Shown piece by piece: positions 20,127 through 29,133 of a stretch of 64,000 nt of DNA. Source of the DNA: Granulibacter bethesdensis CGDNIH1 (GTDB lineage Bacteria > Pseudomonadota > Alphaproteobacteria > Acetobacterales > Acetobacteraceae); assembly GCF_000014285.2 (NCBI RefSeq), contig NC_008343.2, forward strand, positions 1,266,501 through 1,330,500. The letters run 5' to 3'. The translations under genes were made by a program, and so were the position numbers. The notes below the pieces were generated by a model. That model ran no database searches, was not told the DNA's origin, and saw only the letters and a list, made by a program, of their open reading frames with translations. Positions within the stretch are counted from its first letter, which is position 1. Each line of letters opens with the position of its first letter.

Positions 20127-20722
20127 TCGCCATCCGCCGCGCCCGTCCGGCTGATGCGCCTTTAATCGGCGCTGTGCATGTCGCGGTGTGGCGCAGCGCG
20201 TGTCCGGGGATTGTGCCGGATGACCATCTCAGCCAGATGTCCGTGACCAGACTGGCAGCCTATTATGATGCCGCTATCATGGCCGGGCAGGGCGTGTTTG
20301 TTCTATGTGCATCGGGTGAAGACGTCCCGCTTGCTTCTGCTGGGAAAAGTGGAAACATACCAAAGGGGCCGCGTGTCATCGGCTTCTCCACGGCGACAAG
20401 AGCCGCACCCGGTGAACCGGGGGAAGGGGAGATCGGTGCGCTCTGCATTCTGGACGATTACCGGGAACGTGGATTGGGACGCCGCCTGATACGTGCTGCG
20501 GCATCGCACTTAAGAATGCTTGGATGCCGCTCCGCTTATACATGGGTGTTAAGGGACAGTCCGGCCCGCTGGTTTCATGCCCGTCTGGGGGGCGTTGCTG
20601 TGGCCCAGGGCCATATTTCTCTGGCTGGTGTAACGCTGGAACAGGACGCTTTCCTCTGGGAACCAATTGAAATGCTGCTACGCCCAGGAGCATTACGAAA
20701 AGAAGACCGGGATGACACCTGA
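20123..20722 (+). CDS. GNAT-family N-acetyltransferase
   Basis: Protein of 199 residues with the GNAT fold. It has an amino-terminal IAIRRARPADAPLIGAVHVAVW, a core IGALCILDDYRERGLGRRLIRAA that contains the acetyl-CoA loop RGLGRR, and the late YTWVLRDSPARWFHARLGG segment. It is coupled by an ATGA overlap to the upstream methyltransferase. The substrate is unknown; small molecules or proteins are both possible. Confidence 0.85.
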   Translation: MIAIRRARPADAPLIGAVHVAVWRSACPGIVPDDHLSQMSVTRLAAYYDAAIMAGQGVFVLCASGEDVPLASAGKSGNIPKGPRVIGFSTATRAAPGEPGEGEIGALCILDDYRERGLGRRLIRAAASHLRMLGCRSAYTWVLRDSPARWFHARLGGVAVAQGHISLAGVTLEQDAFLWEPIEMLLRPGALRKEDRDDT

Positions 20723-20878
20723 TCTCCGGCATGCAGAGTGGAATGTCGCCCTGTCATGTCAGTTTTCCACTGTTTTACCGTTGCGATCCGACGCGGCTTC
20801 CGGCATTGCCCCCACTGGCCATGTAGGGCCTGCATTTGCCCCCATTTTCACGGGGTGCGTTGAAGGAGAGAGAGCCTG

Positions 20879-22447
20879 ATGAGCGACATTCTCGAACAGA
20901 TCGTTGATCGGGTTCTGATTCTGGATTTCGGCAGTCAGGTCACTCAGCTTATTGCCCGCAGAGTCCGCGAATCAGGGGTTTATTGCGAAATCTGGCCATT
21001 TACCGCGGATGCCGAGCGTATCCGCACCTATGCACCGCAAGGCATTATCCTTTCAGGGGGCCCATCCAGCGTGGCGCTGGCAGGATCTCCGCGCGCACCG
21101 GATGTCGTGTTCTCGATGGATATCCCTGTGCTGGGTATCTGCTACGGCCAGCAGACGATGTGCGTGCAGCTTGGAGGCTCGGTCGAGGGCAATGACCATC
21201 AGGAATTCGGCCGCGCCCATGTTGATGTCGTGGAGAATTGTCGGATCACCGACGGTCTGTGGGAAAAAGGCGCGCGTGAGCAGGTCTGGATGAGTCATGG
21301 CGACCGGGTCACTGCTTTACCCCCCGGTTTCCGTGCGGTAGCCGTCAGCGAGGGCGCGCCTTTCGCGATGATTGCCGATGATGATCGCCGTTTTTACGGT
21401 GTGCAGTTTCATCCGGAGGTGATCCACACCCCGCATGGCACGCAGTTGCTGCGTAACTTCACACATGCGGTTTGCGGCTGCTCCGGCGGCTGGAGCATGG
21501 CGGCATTCCGCCCTGCTGAAATCAAGCGTATCCGGGAGATTGTCGGTGAAGGGCGCGTTATTTGCGGCCTGTCCGGCGGCGTTGATTCAACCGTGGCGGC
21601 GGTGCTGATCCATGAGGCGATTGGCGACCAGCTCACCTGTATTTTCGTGGATCATGGCCTGCTGCGCCAGAGTGAGGCGGAACAGGTGCTCGCTATGTTC
21701 CGTGACCGTTTTAACATCAAACTGGTGCATCGTGACGCTTCCGATCTGTTCCTCGGGGCGCTGGAAGGGGTCAGCGACCCTGAGGTAAAGCGCAAGACAA
21801 TCGGCAAGCTGTTCATTGATGTATTCGAGGAAGAAGCCGCCAAGATCGGCGGCGCTGATTTCCTGGCGCAAGGTACACTTTATCCGGATGTGATCGAGAG
21901 CATCAGCTTTACCGGTGGTCCTTCGGTCACGATCAAATCCCACCACAATGTCGGTGGCCTGCCAGAGCGGATGCGAATGAAACTGGTCGAACCGCTTCGC
22001 GAATTGTTCAAGGACGAGGTGCGCGCACTGGGTCTTGAACTGGGCCTGCCGAAAGAAATGGTCGGCCGCCACCCCTTTCCCGGCCCGGGCCTTGCCATCC
22101 GTATTCCCGGAGCGATCAGCAAGGACCGTCTTGAAATCCTGCGTCGTGCTGATGCCATTTATCTGGAGGAAATCCGCAATGCCGGTCTCTATGACGAGAT
22201 CTGGCAGGCTTTCGCGGTTCTGCTGCCAGTCCGCACTGTAGGCGTGATGGGCGATGGCCGCACCTATGACTTCGCCTGCGCCCTGCGTGCCGTCACCAGC
22301 ACGGATGGCATGACGGCGGATGTCTATCCGTTTGATATCAAGTTCATTGCGAGAGTGGCTAACCGCATCGTCAATGAGGTGCGGGGGATCAATCGTGTGG
22401 CCTACGATATTACATCGAAGCCACCGGGAACAATTGAGTGGGAATGA
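20879..22447 (+). CDS. guaA: GMP synthase (glutamine-hydrolysing)
   Basis: Full-length enzyme, 522 residues, that makes GMP from XMP. The class I glutamine amidotransferase domain shows the nucleophile loop GICYGQQ and the His-Glu segment VQFHPEV. The ATP-pyrophosphatase domain begins with [10 protein letters not shown], and the dimerisation domain ends [17 protein letters not shown]. The last 20 bases of the gene are the left copy of the direct repeat that bounds the island, so integration left the protein intact. Confidence 0.97.
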   Translation: MSDILEQIVDRVLILDFGSQVTQLIARRVRESGVYCEIWPFTADAERIRTYAPQGIILSGGPSSVALAGSPRAPDVVFSMDIPVLGICYGQQTMCVQLGGSVEGNDHQEFGRAHVDVVENCRITDGLWEKGAREQVWMSHGDRVTALPPGFRAVAVSEGAPFAMIADDDRRFYGVQFHPEVIHTPHGTQLLRNFTHAVCGCSGGWSMAAFRPAEIKRIREIVGEGRVICGLSGGVDSTVAAVLIHEAIGDQLTCIFVDHGLLRQSEAEQVLAMFRDRFNIKLVHRDASDLFLGALEGVSDPEVKRKTIGKLFIDVFEEEAAKIGGADFLAQGTLYPDVIESISFTGGPSVTIKSHHNVGGLPERMRMKLVEPLRELFKDEVRALGLELGLPKEMVGRHPFPGPGLAIRIPGAISKDRLEILRRADAIYLEEIRNAGLYDEIWQAFAVLLPVRTVGVMGDGRTYDFACALRAVTSTDGMTADVYPFDIKFIARVANRIVNEVRGINRVAYDITSKPPGTIEWE

Positions 22448-22450
22448 TTT
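22428..22450 (+). repeat. attL direct repeat at the guaA 3' end
   Basis: Begins GAACAATTGAG, then TGGGAATGATTT. It covers the last codons and stop of guaA. It matches 48246-48268 in 22 of 23 positions; the difference is T against C at the eighth base, which leaves the encoded Ile unchanged. Confidence 0.9.
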
Positions 22451-22611
22451 TTGCCTATCCGGGCATACCCAAAACCACGCTAATGTACGATCTAACCCAC
22501 TGATAAAAATAAATATTCATGTCGACATCTATCGATGCCTATCGGTGGGCAGAGATCGCGGCCGTCGGCCCCGCTGACGGGCCTCGGCCATATTGATCGC
22601 GACGAAATTTG

Positions 22612-22655
22612 AAAGTACCGTCAAGGGAGATGAGGCTCCTGACGGTACTTTTTTG
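22612..22655 (+). terminator. Rho-independent terminator between guaA and the integrase
   Basis: AAAGTACCGTCA (22612-22623) pairs perfectly with TGACGGTACTTT (22640-22651). An inner GGAG/CTCC extension sits after a two-base bulge, and the stem is followed by a T run. It would end guaA transcripts inside the island. The right arm, GACGGTACTTTTTTG (22641-22655), recurs exactly at 22713-22727, just before the integrase start. The repeated 15-mer may also be an arm-type site for the integrase, which is inference. Confidence 0.7.
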
Positions 22656-22740
22656 ACGCTAAGCTGCTGACAATACGCAGACTTTTCCGGCGAGAGCCCC
22701 CCAAAACCGCGCGACGGTACTTTTTTGGAGGTGGCATAGC

Positions 22741-23998
22741 ATGTTGACGGATGCAGCGATCAAAGCGCTGAAACCCAAAGAGAAAATGTACAAGGTGACG
22801 GACCGCGACGGCATGTATGTGCGCGTCGCGCCATCTGGCGCGCTCTCGTTCAGGCTGGACTATCGGGCTCAATGGACGACGCGAGACGGTCTACCTGGGC
22901 AAATACGGGCGAGATGGAATCTCGCTGGCGCGAGCCCGGGAGCTCTGCCTGGATGCCAAACGAGCGATCAGCGAGGGCCGATCGCCAGCCATTGAGAAGC
23001 AGCGCGAAAAGCGTCGTATCAAGGAGGCCAAGAGCTTCGGTGAGTTCGGCGAAAAATGGCTGGTGAACGCGCCCATGGCCGACAGTACCCGAGCGATGCG
23101 TCGTTCCATCTTTGAACGGGAGCTAATGCCGGTTTGGCGCAACCGCCTGCTGACCGAAATCACACCAGATGACCTTCGCGCCCAATGTGGGAAGATCGTG
23201 GATCGCGGCGCACCGGCGACGGCAATCCATGTCCGGGACATCCTGAAGCAGATCTACGGCTTCGCCATCCTTCATGGCGAGAAGGTCGCCAATCCGGCTG
23301 ATGACGTCGGACCGGCATCGATCGCAACTTTCACGCCAAAGGATAGAGCTCTGTCGCCAGCCGAAATTCGGGTAATGCTGAAAGAGCTTGAAAAGGTTGC
23401 CACGCTGCCGACGATCCGTCTCGGGATGCGGCTTTTCTTGCTGACGATGGTGCGCAAGAGCGAGCTGCAGGACGCGGTATGGGATGAAGTGGACTTCGAG
23501 AACGCCGTTTGGTCAATACCCAAGGAGCGGATGAAGCGATCGAAGGCGCATAACGTCTATCTGTGCCGCCAAACCCTCGACATCATGATCGCGCTCAAGA
23601 CCTGCGCTGGCAACTCCCGCTATTTACTGCCTTCGCGGTACGACGCCGATGCTCCGATGTCCCGGGCGACGTTCAACCGTGTCACCTATTCGGTAGTGGA
23701 GCAGGCCAAACAGGATGGGCTGCCGCTCGAACCATTCACGGTTCACGATCTGCGGCGGACTGGATCGACCCTGCTGAATGAGTTGGGCTTCAATCGTGAT
23801 TGGATCGAGAAATGCTTAGCGCATGAAGACGGCCGATCGTCGCGCGGCGTCTACAACAAAGCGGAATACGAAGTTCAGCGTCGTCATATGATGCAGGAGT
23901 GGGCGGACATGATCGACGCGTGGATTGATGGCCGGAAGCATGTCCCCACTCTCTTGCCGCCGGCTATGTCGCTGGTCGCGCTTGATCCCGCTCTTTGA
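22741..23998 (+). pseudogene. int: Tyrosine-type integrase, broken by a +1 frameshift
   Basis: The first part reads MLTDAAIKALKPKEKMYKVT to FRLDYR, the DUF4102 arm-binding domain. The frame then fails at a GGG run (22865-22867). In the next frame the protein resumes as LNGRRETVYLGKYGRDG and continues through the core-binding and catalytic domains to 23998. Catalytic residues in the second frame are Arg in LTMVRKSEL, HDLRR, a His in CLAHEDG and the Tyr in GVYNKAEY. Removing one G restores a protein of about 418 residues, the usual length for this P4-type island integrase family. It could be a true lesion or a sequencing error at the G run. Confidence 0.88.
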
Positions 23999-24248
23999 TC
24001 GGACGCGACTTCCGTTTTGATACGTCGGGATGTTTTGCGCGGCGGATTGGAGCGGCCCGCCGCGCCATCAGCCAGGCTTCCACCTCCGCCAAGTCCCAGA
24101 CTATGCAGCGCGGAGATAGGGCAAACCGTCGCGGGAATTCGCCACGTTGCTCCATCTCATAGATGGTGCTGTCGGCAAGCGGAACCATTTCGCGCAGTTG
24201 TTGGCGTCGGATTGTCCGGCGAATTTTCAGGTATTCGATTCGAGTCAT
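23964..24248 (-). CDS. AlpA-type helix-turn-helix regulator
   Basis: Small protein (94 residues) of the AlpA/excisionase-like DNA-binding class. The core is LREMVPLADSTIYEMEQRGEFPRRFALSPRCIVWDLAEVEAW, where the winged-helix motif STIYEMEQRGEFP is diagnostic. The tail is basic (KRKSRPIKERDQ). Its last 35 bases overlap the integrase end tail-to-tail. AlpA proteins activate integrase or excision functions in islands, so it is likely the island's own regulator. Confidence 0.82.
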   Translation of the reverse strand: MTRIEYLKIRRTIRRQQLREMVPLADSTIYEMEQRGEFPRRFALSPRCIVWDLAEVEAWLMARRAAPIRRAKHPDVSKRKSRPIKERDQARPAT

Positions 24249-24461
24249 CTATTTCTCCTTTCTCGCTGACGCGATTGAGGGCGATAGATGTCGATACTGG
24301 AAGTCCCCTTGAAGCGCCGTGCGGTCCTTTCGGGCTATGGCGTATACATCGGCGGGTTTCCTTGTGGCATATCCCCTCGTCAGGCCATTCCCACTCCATG
24401 CTTGATCTGGAGACTGAATGAGCGCCCGCGCCACGGGCGATCGGCGGAAAGTGCATATTTC

Positions 24462-24503
24462 TACCCGGGTGTAATTGACAATAAGTTTTATCCGGGTATT
24501 AAT
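24462..24503 (+). promoter_or_regulatory. Sigma-70-like promoter with paired CCCGGGT operators
   Basis: TTGACA at 24475-24480 is followed after 16 bases by TATTAA (24497-24502). A near-palindrome TACCCGGGTG lies just upstream of the -35 box, and a second site TATCCGGGTA lies between the boxes. The spacing suggests a repressor that blocks polymerase. It drives the DUF2239, DUF1330 and hydrolase genes. The 24249-24461 stretch upstream shows nothing else I can support. Confidence 0.55.
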
Positions 24504-24528
24504 CGGGCGGTCCATAAGTGAGCACCCC

Positions 24529-25170
24529 ATGTCCGATCCTACTCTCAAGACCTGCACGGCATTTGTCGGGCATCGATTGCTCCTCTCAGGTCCCCTTCCT
24601 GACGTGGCCCTGGCCGTTCGGCAATCGACCGGCGTGGCGGACATGGTTCTCGTTTTCGACGACGCAACGGGTCGCATCGTCGATCTCGACCTGCGTGGCA
24701 GCAATGCCGATATTCTTGAACGGATTTCCCAGCCCCCCACGACCTATGCGGGGCGCTATCGCCCCAATATCGATGCGGTGCCGACCTCCCAGGGATTGGA
24801 CGAAGCCCAGAGCCAGAAAACCCGGGGCCGACCAAAGTTGGGAGTCGTCGCGCGCGAGGTGACCTTGCTGCCCCGGCAGTGGGACTGGCTGACGAACCAG
24901 CCCGGCGGGGCGTCGGCGACACTGAGGCGTCTCGTCGACGAAGCGCGCAAAACAGCGAGCCCCCGCCAGCAGAGGCGGGCGGCGCAAGAGGCTGCGTATC
25001 AATTCATGCAGGCGATCGCGGGAGACCTGCCCGGTTACGAAGACGCGACCCGGGCGCTCTTCGCCGACGATCGGACATCATTGGAACAACGGATCGCTGC
25101 GTGGCCTGAAGACATCCGCACCCATGCGCTGCGTCTCGCCTTCGGCGCGGGCGAGAACCAAAGCGCTTAA
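24529..25170 (+). CDS. DUF2239 family protein
   Basis: 213 residues from the ATG at 24529. The amino half TAFVGHRLLLSGPLPDVAL and VLVFDDATGRIVDLDLRGS match DUF2239. The carboxy half carries RGRPKLGVVAREVTLLPRQW, typical of the same family, and a mostly helical end. No enzymatic function is known. An upstream in-frame start at 24475 would lie inside the predicted promoter and is rejected. The DUF1330 gene starts 22 bases after the stop. Homologues are often next to stress-response or detoxification genes, which matches this setting. Confidence 0.8.
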   Translation: MSDPTLKTCTAFVGHRLLLSGPLPDVALAVRQSTGVADMVLVFDDATGRIVDLDLRGSNADILERISQPPTTYAGRYRPNIDAVPTSQGLDEAQSQKTRGRPKLGVVAREVTLLPRQWDWLTNQPGGASATLRRLVDEARKTASPRQQRRAAQEAAYQFMQAIAGDLPGYEDATRALFADDRTSLEQRIAAWPEDIRTHALRLAFGAGENQSA

Positions 25171-25192
25171 CCCGCCATTCAACGGAACACCG

Positions 25193-25648
25193 ATGACCAG
25201 AGCCGACCCCATTTCCTACCTCGAACCGACACAGGACGCTGGCCGCAGGTTCGTACAGCGCAACCTTGCCGGTCCCGTCGTGATGCTCAACCTGCTGCGC
25301 TTCAGGGCTGTCGCCGATTATTCGGGCCACCCTGAGCTGGCACCTGCCAGGCCGATCAGCGGTGCTGAGGCCTTCAAGCTCTATGTTGAGCACACACTGC
25401 CCTTCTTACGAGAAACCGGCGGCGATCTCCTCTTTCTCGGCCATGGCGGTCCCTTCCTGATCGGACCGACCGATGAACATTGGGATCTGGCGATGATGAT
25501 CAGGCAGGCCAGCACCGCGTCCTTCCTCTCCTTCGCCAGCCACAAGGGCTATCTCGCTGGACTTGGTCACCGCACGGCTGCGGTGATGGATTCCAGGCTT
25601 CTGCCATTGTCCGAAATGGCGCTACCCGTTGCAGGAGCGAGGCCATGA
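25193..25648 (+). CDS. DUF1330-like dimeric alpha-beta barrel protein
   Basis: 151 residues beginning MTRADPISYLEPTQDAGRRF. GPVVMLNLLRFRAVADYSGH and LLFLGHGGPFLIGPTDEHWD are landmarks of the DUF1330 class, related to antibiotic-biosynthesis monooxygenase-like folds. No catalytic residues can be assigned. The stop overlaps the next start (ATGA), so it is coupled to the hydrolase that follows. Confidence 0.75.
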   Translation: MTRADPISYLEPTQDAGRRFVQRNLAGPVVMLNLLRFRAVADYSGHPELAPARPISGAEAFKLYVEHTLPFLRETGGDLLFLGHGGPFLIGPTDEHWDLAMMIRQASTASFLSFASHKGYLAGLGHRTAAVMDSRLLPLSEMALPVAGARP

Positions 25649-26553
25649 ATATTGCAAAGGCCAATGGTATCGAGCTCGCGTGGGACAGTTTCGGTCATGC
25701 CGATGCGGAAACGGTCCTGCTGATTTCGGGGCTTGGAACGCAGATGATCCGCTGGTCCGAGACTTTCTGTACGGGGCTGGCCTCACGAGACTATCGCGTG
25801 ATCCGTTTCGACAACCGCGATGCGGGCCACTCGACGCATTTCAGCGCTTCGCCCGCGCCGGATTTCGACGCACTCGCAACTGCCCTGATGGCCGGGCGCA
25901 GACCTGATGTGCCGTATACGCTTGACGACATGGCAACGGATGCGATCGGCCTGCTTGATGCGCTCGGGATTGCCAAGGCGCATGTCGTCGGGCGCTCAAT
26001 GGGGGGAATGATCGCGCAGGTTCTCGCGAGCGAACATGCGGATCGGGTCCTTTCGCTGACGTCGATCATGTCGAGCACCGGCAATCCGGTCCTGCCGCAG
26101 GCGGCACCCGATGTCATGGCGATGATGATGCGCCCTGCGCCTGATCCTATGATCGATCCGGAAGGCTTTCTCGCGGTGCGCCTCGCGTTCGCGCGCAGAA
26201 TCGCCGGGACGGGCTATCCGTTCGATGAAGAGGCCCATCGTGCCATTCTCCTTGATGAAGTAAGGCGTAGCTACGATCCGGGAGGCACTGCGCGGCAGAT
26301 CGCTGCCATGGCGGTGGCTGGAGACCGGCGAGCACGACTCGCAAACATCACGGTCCCGACACTCGTCATCCACGGCGTCGATGACCCATTGATCCCGCCC
26401 GCCTGCGGTCAGGACACGGCGCGCTCCATACCGAACGCGGTCTACCTGCCCATCGAGGGCATGGGTCATGATTTGCCACGAGACGTTGAAGAACGGACCG
26501 TCGACGCGATCCGCAAGGTGATGGCAGATCAATCGTCGGCTGAAGGCACCTGA
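25645..26553 (+). CDS. Alpha/beta hydrolase
   Basis: 302 residues starting MNIAKANGIELAWDSFG. The oxyanion segment is LLISGLGTQMIRW and the nucleophile elbow VVGRSMGGMIAQVLA carries the serine. The acid is probably in VIHGVDDPLIPP and the His in EGMGHDLPRDV. The family includes esterases, haloperoxidases and C-C hydrolases. The substrate is unknown. It is the third gene of the small operon under the promoter at 24462. Confidence 0.87.
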   Translation: MNIAKANGIELAWDSFGHADAETVLLISGLGTQMIRWSETFCTGLASRDYRVIRFDNRDAGHSTHFSASPAPDFDALATALMAGRRPDVPYTLDDMATDAIGLLDALGIAKAHVVGRSMGGMIAQVLASEHADRVLSLTSIMSSTGNPVLPQAAPDVMAMMMRPAPDPMIDPEGFLAVRLAFARRIAGTGYPFDEEAHRAILLDEVRRSYDPGGTARQIAAMAVAGDRRARLANITVPTLVIHGVDDPLIPPACGQDTARSIPNAVYLPIEGMGHDLPRDVEERTVDAIRKVMADQSSAEGT

Positions 26554-26616
26554 CCATGTCGCAGGGCGAAAGGATGACGCCGGGCGTCACCCTTCCATTC
26601 CCTTTGACAGTAGACT

Positions 26617-27078
26617 CTACGAGGTCACAACCGGGCCAACAATGGCCTGGCCAAATGTTTCGCAGACGGACTGGACGTCGTTGAGGTCATGCGGAACCGG
26701 CAGAGCATCCATGGCCTGGAAAAAGCGGTCATGGCGTGCGGGTGTCGATATCAACATCACGCGCGCCACGCCTCCCATCGCGGAAAAGCCATGGGTGACG
26801 CCTTTGGCAACGAAGAGTCGATCTCCCGCCTTTACCTCAATCTTCTGCACGCCGATCAGGAACAGCAACCGCCCTTCGCTGATGCAGAAGACCTTATCCT
26901 CCTCAAACGAAATGTGCGCCGGTGCGCCCTGATCCGGTTGGACCGTCATCGCCATGACGGTCATGGGAGCAGCTTTACCACCGAGCAGGATTTCGGCATC
27001 GATACCCGAGAAGCGGGCGGTTGCGTGAGAGGAGAGTACGCCGCTTGCAGGCGCAGCGGGATGAGGGGTGATGTCCAT
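26617..27078 (-). CDS. Cupin-domain protein
   Basis: 153 residues with a single cupin fold. ILLGGKAAPMTVMAMTVQPD, GAPAHISFEEDKVFCISEGR (metal-ligand region with His and Glu) and GDRLFVAKGVTHGFSAM form the two cupin motifs. It may be a small-molecule isomerase, dioxygenase or sensor. It is divergent from the LysR gene at 27174 with 95 bases between, so it is the likely target of that regulator. Confidence 0.8.
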   Translation of the reverse strand: MDITPHPAAPASGVLSSHATARFSGIDAEILLGGKAAPMTVMAMTVQPDQGAPAHISFEEDKVFCISEGRLLFLIGVQKIEVKAGDRLFVAKGVTHGFSAMGGVARVMLISTPARHDRFFQAMDALPVPHDLNDVQSVCETFGQAIVGPVVTS

Positions 27079-27173
27079 GATGTGGTCTCCTTATGATCCG
27101 GACCCACGGTACCTCATCAGAGCAAGAACGATTATCTGGCAAGTTCTGCCATCATCATCTATTATTCTGGACA

Positions 27174-28040
27174 ATGATGAAGCTTGATCCGATCCAGACC
27201 TTTGTCGAAGTGGTTCGTGCTGGCGGGTTTACCGCAGCGGCCCGGCGCACGGGCACGCCGCGTTCGACGGTGAGCCTTCAGGTCAGGGCGCTCGAAGAAA
27301 CGTTAGGGGTTCGGTTGCTCAAGCGCTCGACCCGTTCTTTTGCCCTAACGGACGAGGGACAGCGCCTCTATGACAAGGCGTCGGGTCCGGTAGATGTTCT
27401 CGCCCGGGCGCTTGATGACCTGCAAGCGGGAGATGGCGTACTGGGCGGTCTGATCAGGCTGACCGTCCCAGCGGATTTCCCCACCGCGTTGCTGGCGAGC
27501 GCAATCACCAGCTTCACGCAGGCCCACACGGCAGTCCGCTTCCAGATCATGTGGACAAATACCGTGATGGACCTTGTCGAGGACAACATCGACATTGCGG
27601 TCAGAGTCGGCGCGAACCCTGCCCAGACTGCAATCGAACGACGCTTACTCGACATCGAATGGGCTTTCTATGCGAGCGCATCGTGGCTGAAGCGAAAGGG
27701 GCGGCCGGAAAATATCAGCGAGGTGGAGGATTTCATCTCCCCGCAACCAATCTTACGCGCCTACTTGGAGAAGCATGTGCTTGGTGGTGTTTCCCTGCCT
27801 ACCGGTGCGATCGAGGTTGATAGCCATGCCATGGCCCGGGATCTGATGTTGAACGGCTTTGGCGTTGCTCTGTTGCCGCAGGGCTTGTGCCAGGATGCCG
27901 TTATGACCGGCAACGCCGAACCGCTCCTCCCGCACGCAGGGCTCCGCCCGACGCGGCTCAATCTAACGTTTCCAAATCGAGCGGACATGGTGCCAAGGGT
28001 GCGAGCCTTCGCTGATCACATATGCGCCCACTTTCGTTGA
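27174..28040 (+). CDS. LysR-family transcriptional regulator
   Basis: 288 residues. The amino-terminal helix-turn-helix reads FVEVVRAGGFTAAARRTGTP then STVSLQVRALEETLGVRLL. The effector domain includes GLIRLTVPADFPTALLASAI and DIAVRVGANP. I chose the ATG at 27174 (a second is at 27177) because family members start a few residues before the FVxV segment; an upstream in-frame start at 27093 is less likely. It probably controls the divergent cupin gene. The 182 bases after its stop hold nothing I can support. Confidence 0.88.
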   Translation: MMKLDPIQTFVEVVRAGGFTAAARRTGTPRSTVSLQVRALEETLGVRLLKRSTRSFALTDEGQRLYDKASGPVDVLARALDDLQAGDGVLGGLIRLTVPADFPTALLASAITSFTQAHTAVRFQIMWTNTVMDLVEDNIDIAVRVGANPAQTAIERRLLDIEWAFYASASWLKRKGRPENISEVEDFISPQPILRAYLEKHVLGGVSLPTGAIEVDSHAMARDLMLNGFGVALLPQGLCQDAVMTGNAEPLLPHAGLRPTRLNLTFPNRADMVPRVRAFADHICAHFR

Positions 28041-28222
28041 ACAGATGTGTACCGCGGCCGGCGTTCATTGCAATTCAGGAGCGCATTATTGGGGCAACAC
28101 ACCGACTTTCCCGCCCTGATGCCCAACTCCGAACCATTGAGGCAAGGGAACAGAAGGTCCGGAGAATAGTGAGACAACAGCGGCATAGCCGGGATATGAG
28201 CGACCTGGCCTCCTGCCTCGTC

Positions 28223-29015
28223 TCAGTCGTAAAAGTCCGGCGCGAGCCTAAACTGCGACCACATCTCCGGGTCATGGCCTGGGACAAGAGTGGCTCCGAC
28301 CTGCTCGGCCAGCATTCGCAATTTTCCCACCGAGCGCACGGTATCCACGGCAGAGGCGAGGAAGCCGGGCAGTGCCCTCTCGTGCCAGTGGTCCATCGTA
28401 TACACCGCGTCGGCGGCCAGCAGGATGGAGCCATTGTTGGGAAGGGTCACGAGGATGGATTGGTGACCAAGCGTATGTCCCGGGGTGAAAACCGTCTGAA
28501 GGACACCGTCGCCGAATAGGTCATAATGGTCGCTCGCTTCACCTTCCAGGAATTGCCAGCTCAGACCGGGGCGGTCGAAGTCCTTGCGCGCATACGCACC
28601 GGCAGCGAACCAATCGGGCGTGAAGGCATACTCATATTCCCGTCGCTGAACGATGTGCTTTTGCGCGGGGAAAGCGTCCAATTGCGCCGGTGTGATCCGA
28701 ATGAAGATGAGAAAGCACGACAAAGCTGACGTCCTCAGGCATTAACCCGAGCGTCGCCAATTGCGCGACGCAACCCTGGCTTTCGGCCATGACGGGTTTG
28801 TAGGAATCGACGGAGGCGCCCCAGTAGCCGCGCGGATCGGCCAGTCCCTCGGCCGCCAGGCCGCCGTCTATGACGACGTTGCCCTTGGGATGAACGAGGA
28901 GAAACCAGGGGACCGGTATTTCGTAATCGGCACCGTTGCCCCGGTTCATCTTGATATCGTGCACCTTGCATTGCTGAGTGCCCGACTGAAACATGTAAAG
29001 CTTGATGTTGCTCAT
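28223..29015 (-). pseudogene. AHL-lactonase-like metallo-beta-lactamase-fold gene, frameshifted
   Basis: The first frame reads MSNIKLYMFQSGTQQCKVHD through the metal-binding SHLHSDHTGAIGRFP. It then breaks at an AAAA run (TTTT at 28659-28662 on the plus strand). The next frame continues HIVQRREYEYAFTPDWFA, TPGHTLGHQS, AADAVYTMDHWHERALPGFL and VPGHDPEMW to the end. Removing one base restores an enzyme of about 263 residues closely resembling the AttM/AiiB type of N-acyl-homoserine lactonases, which open the lactone ring of quorum signals. All metal ligands are present across the two frames, so the damage is recent or a sequencing error. An upstream in-frame ATG at 29135 is less likely. Confidence 0.85.
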
Positions 29016-29103
29016 GAGCCTGCCATCCCGTGATCGGTTGAAGTTGCAGAGCGCAATTTGCATGATGGATGGCCCGATCGGTAGGTAGCTCAATCTGCTT
29101 TCA

Positions 29104-29124
29104 TTTATCGGATAACCCGATAAA
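29104..29124. promoter_or_regulatory. Perfect inverted repeat between the lactonase-like gene and LysR
   Basis: TTTATCGG (29104-29111) and CCGATAAA (29117-29124) are perfect 8-bp arms around a 5-base spacer. It lies 9 bases before the LysR start and upstream of the divergent lactonase gene. It is a good candidate operator, most likely for the adjacent LysR protein. Confidence 0.6.
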
Positions 29125-29133
29125 ATATCGATC

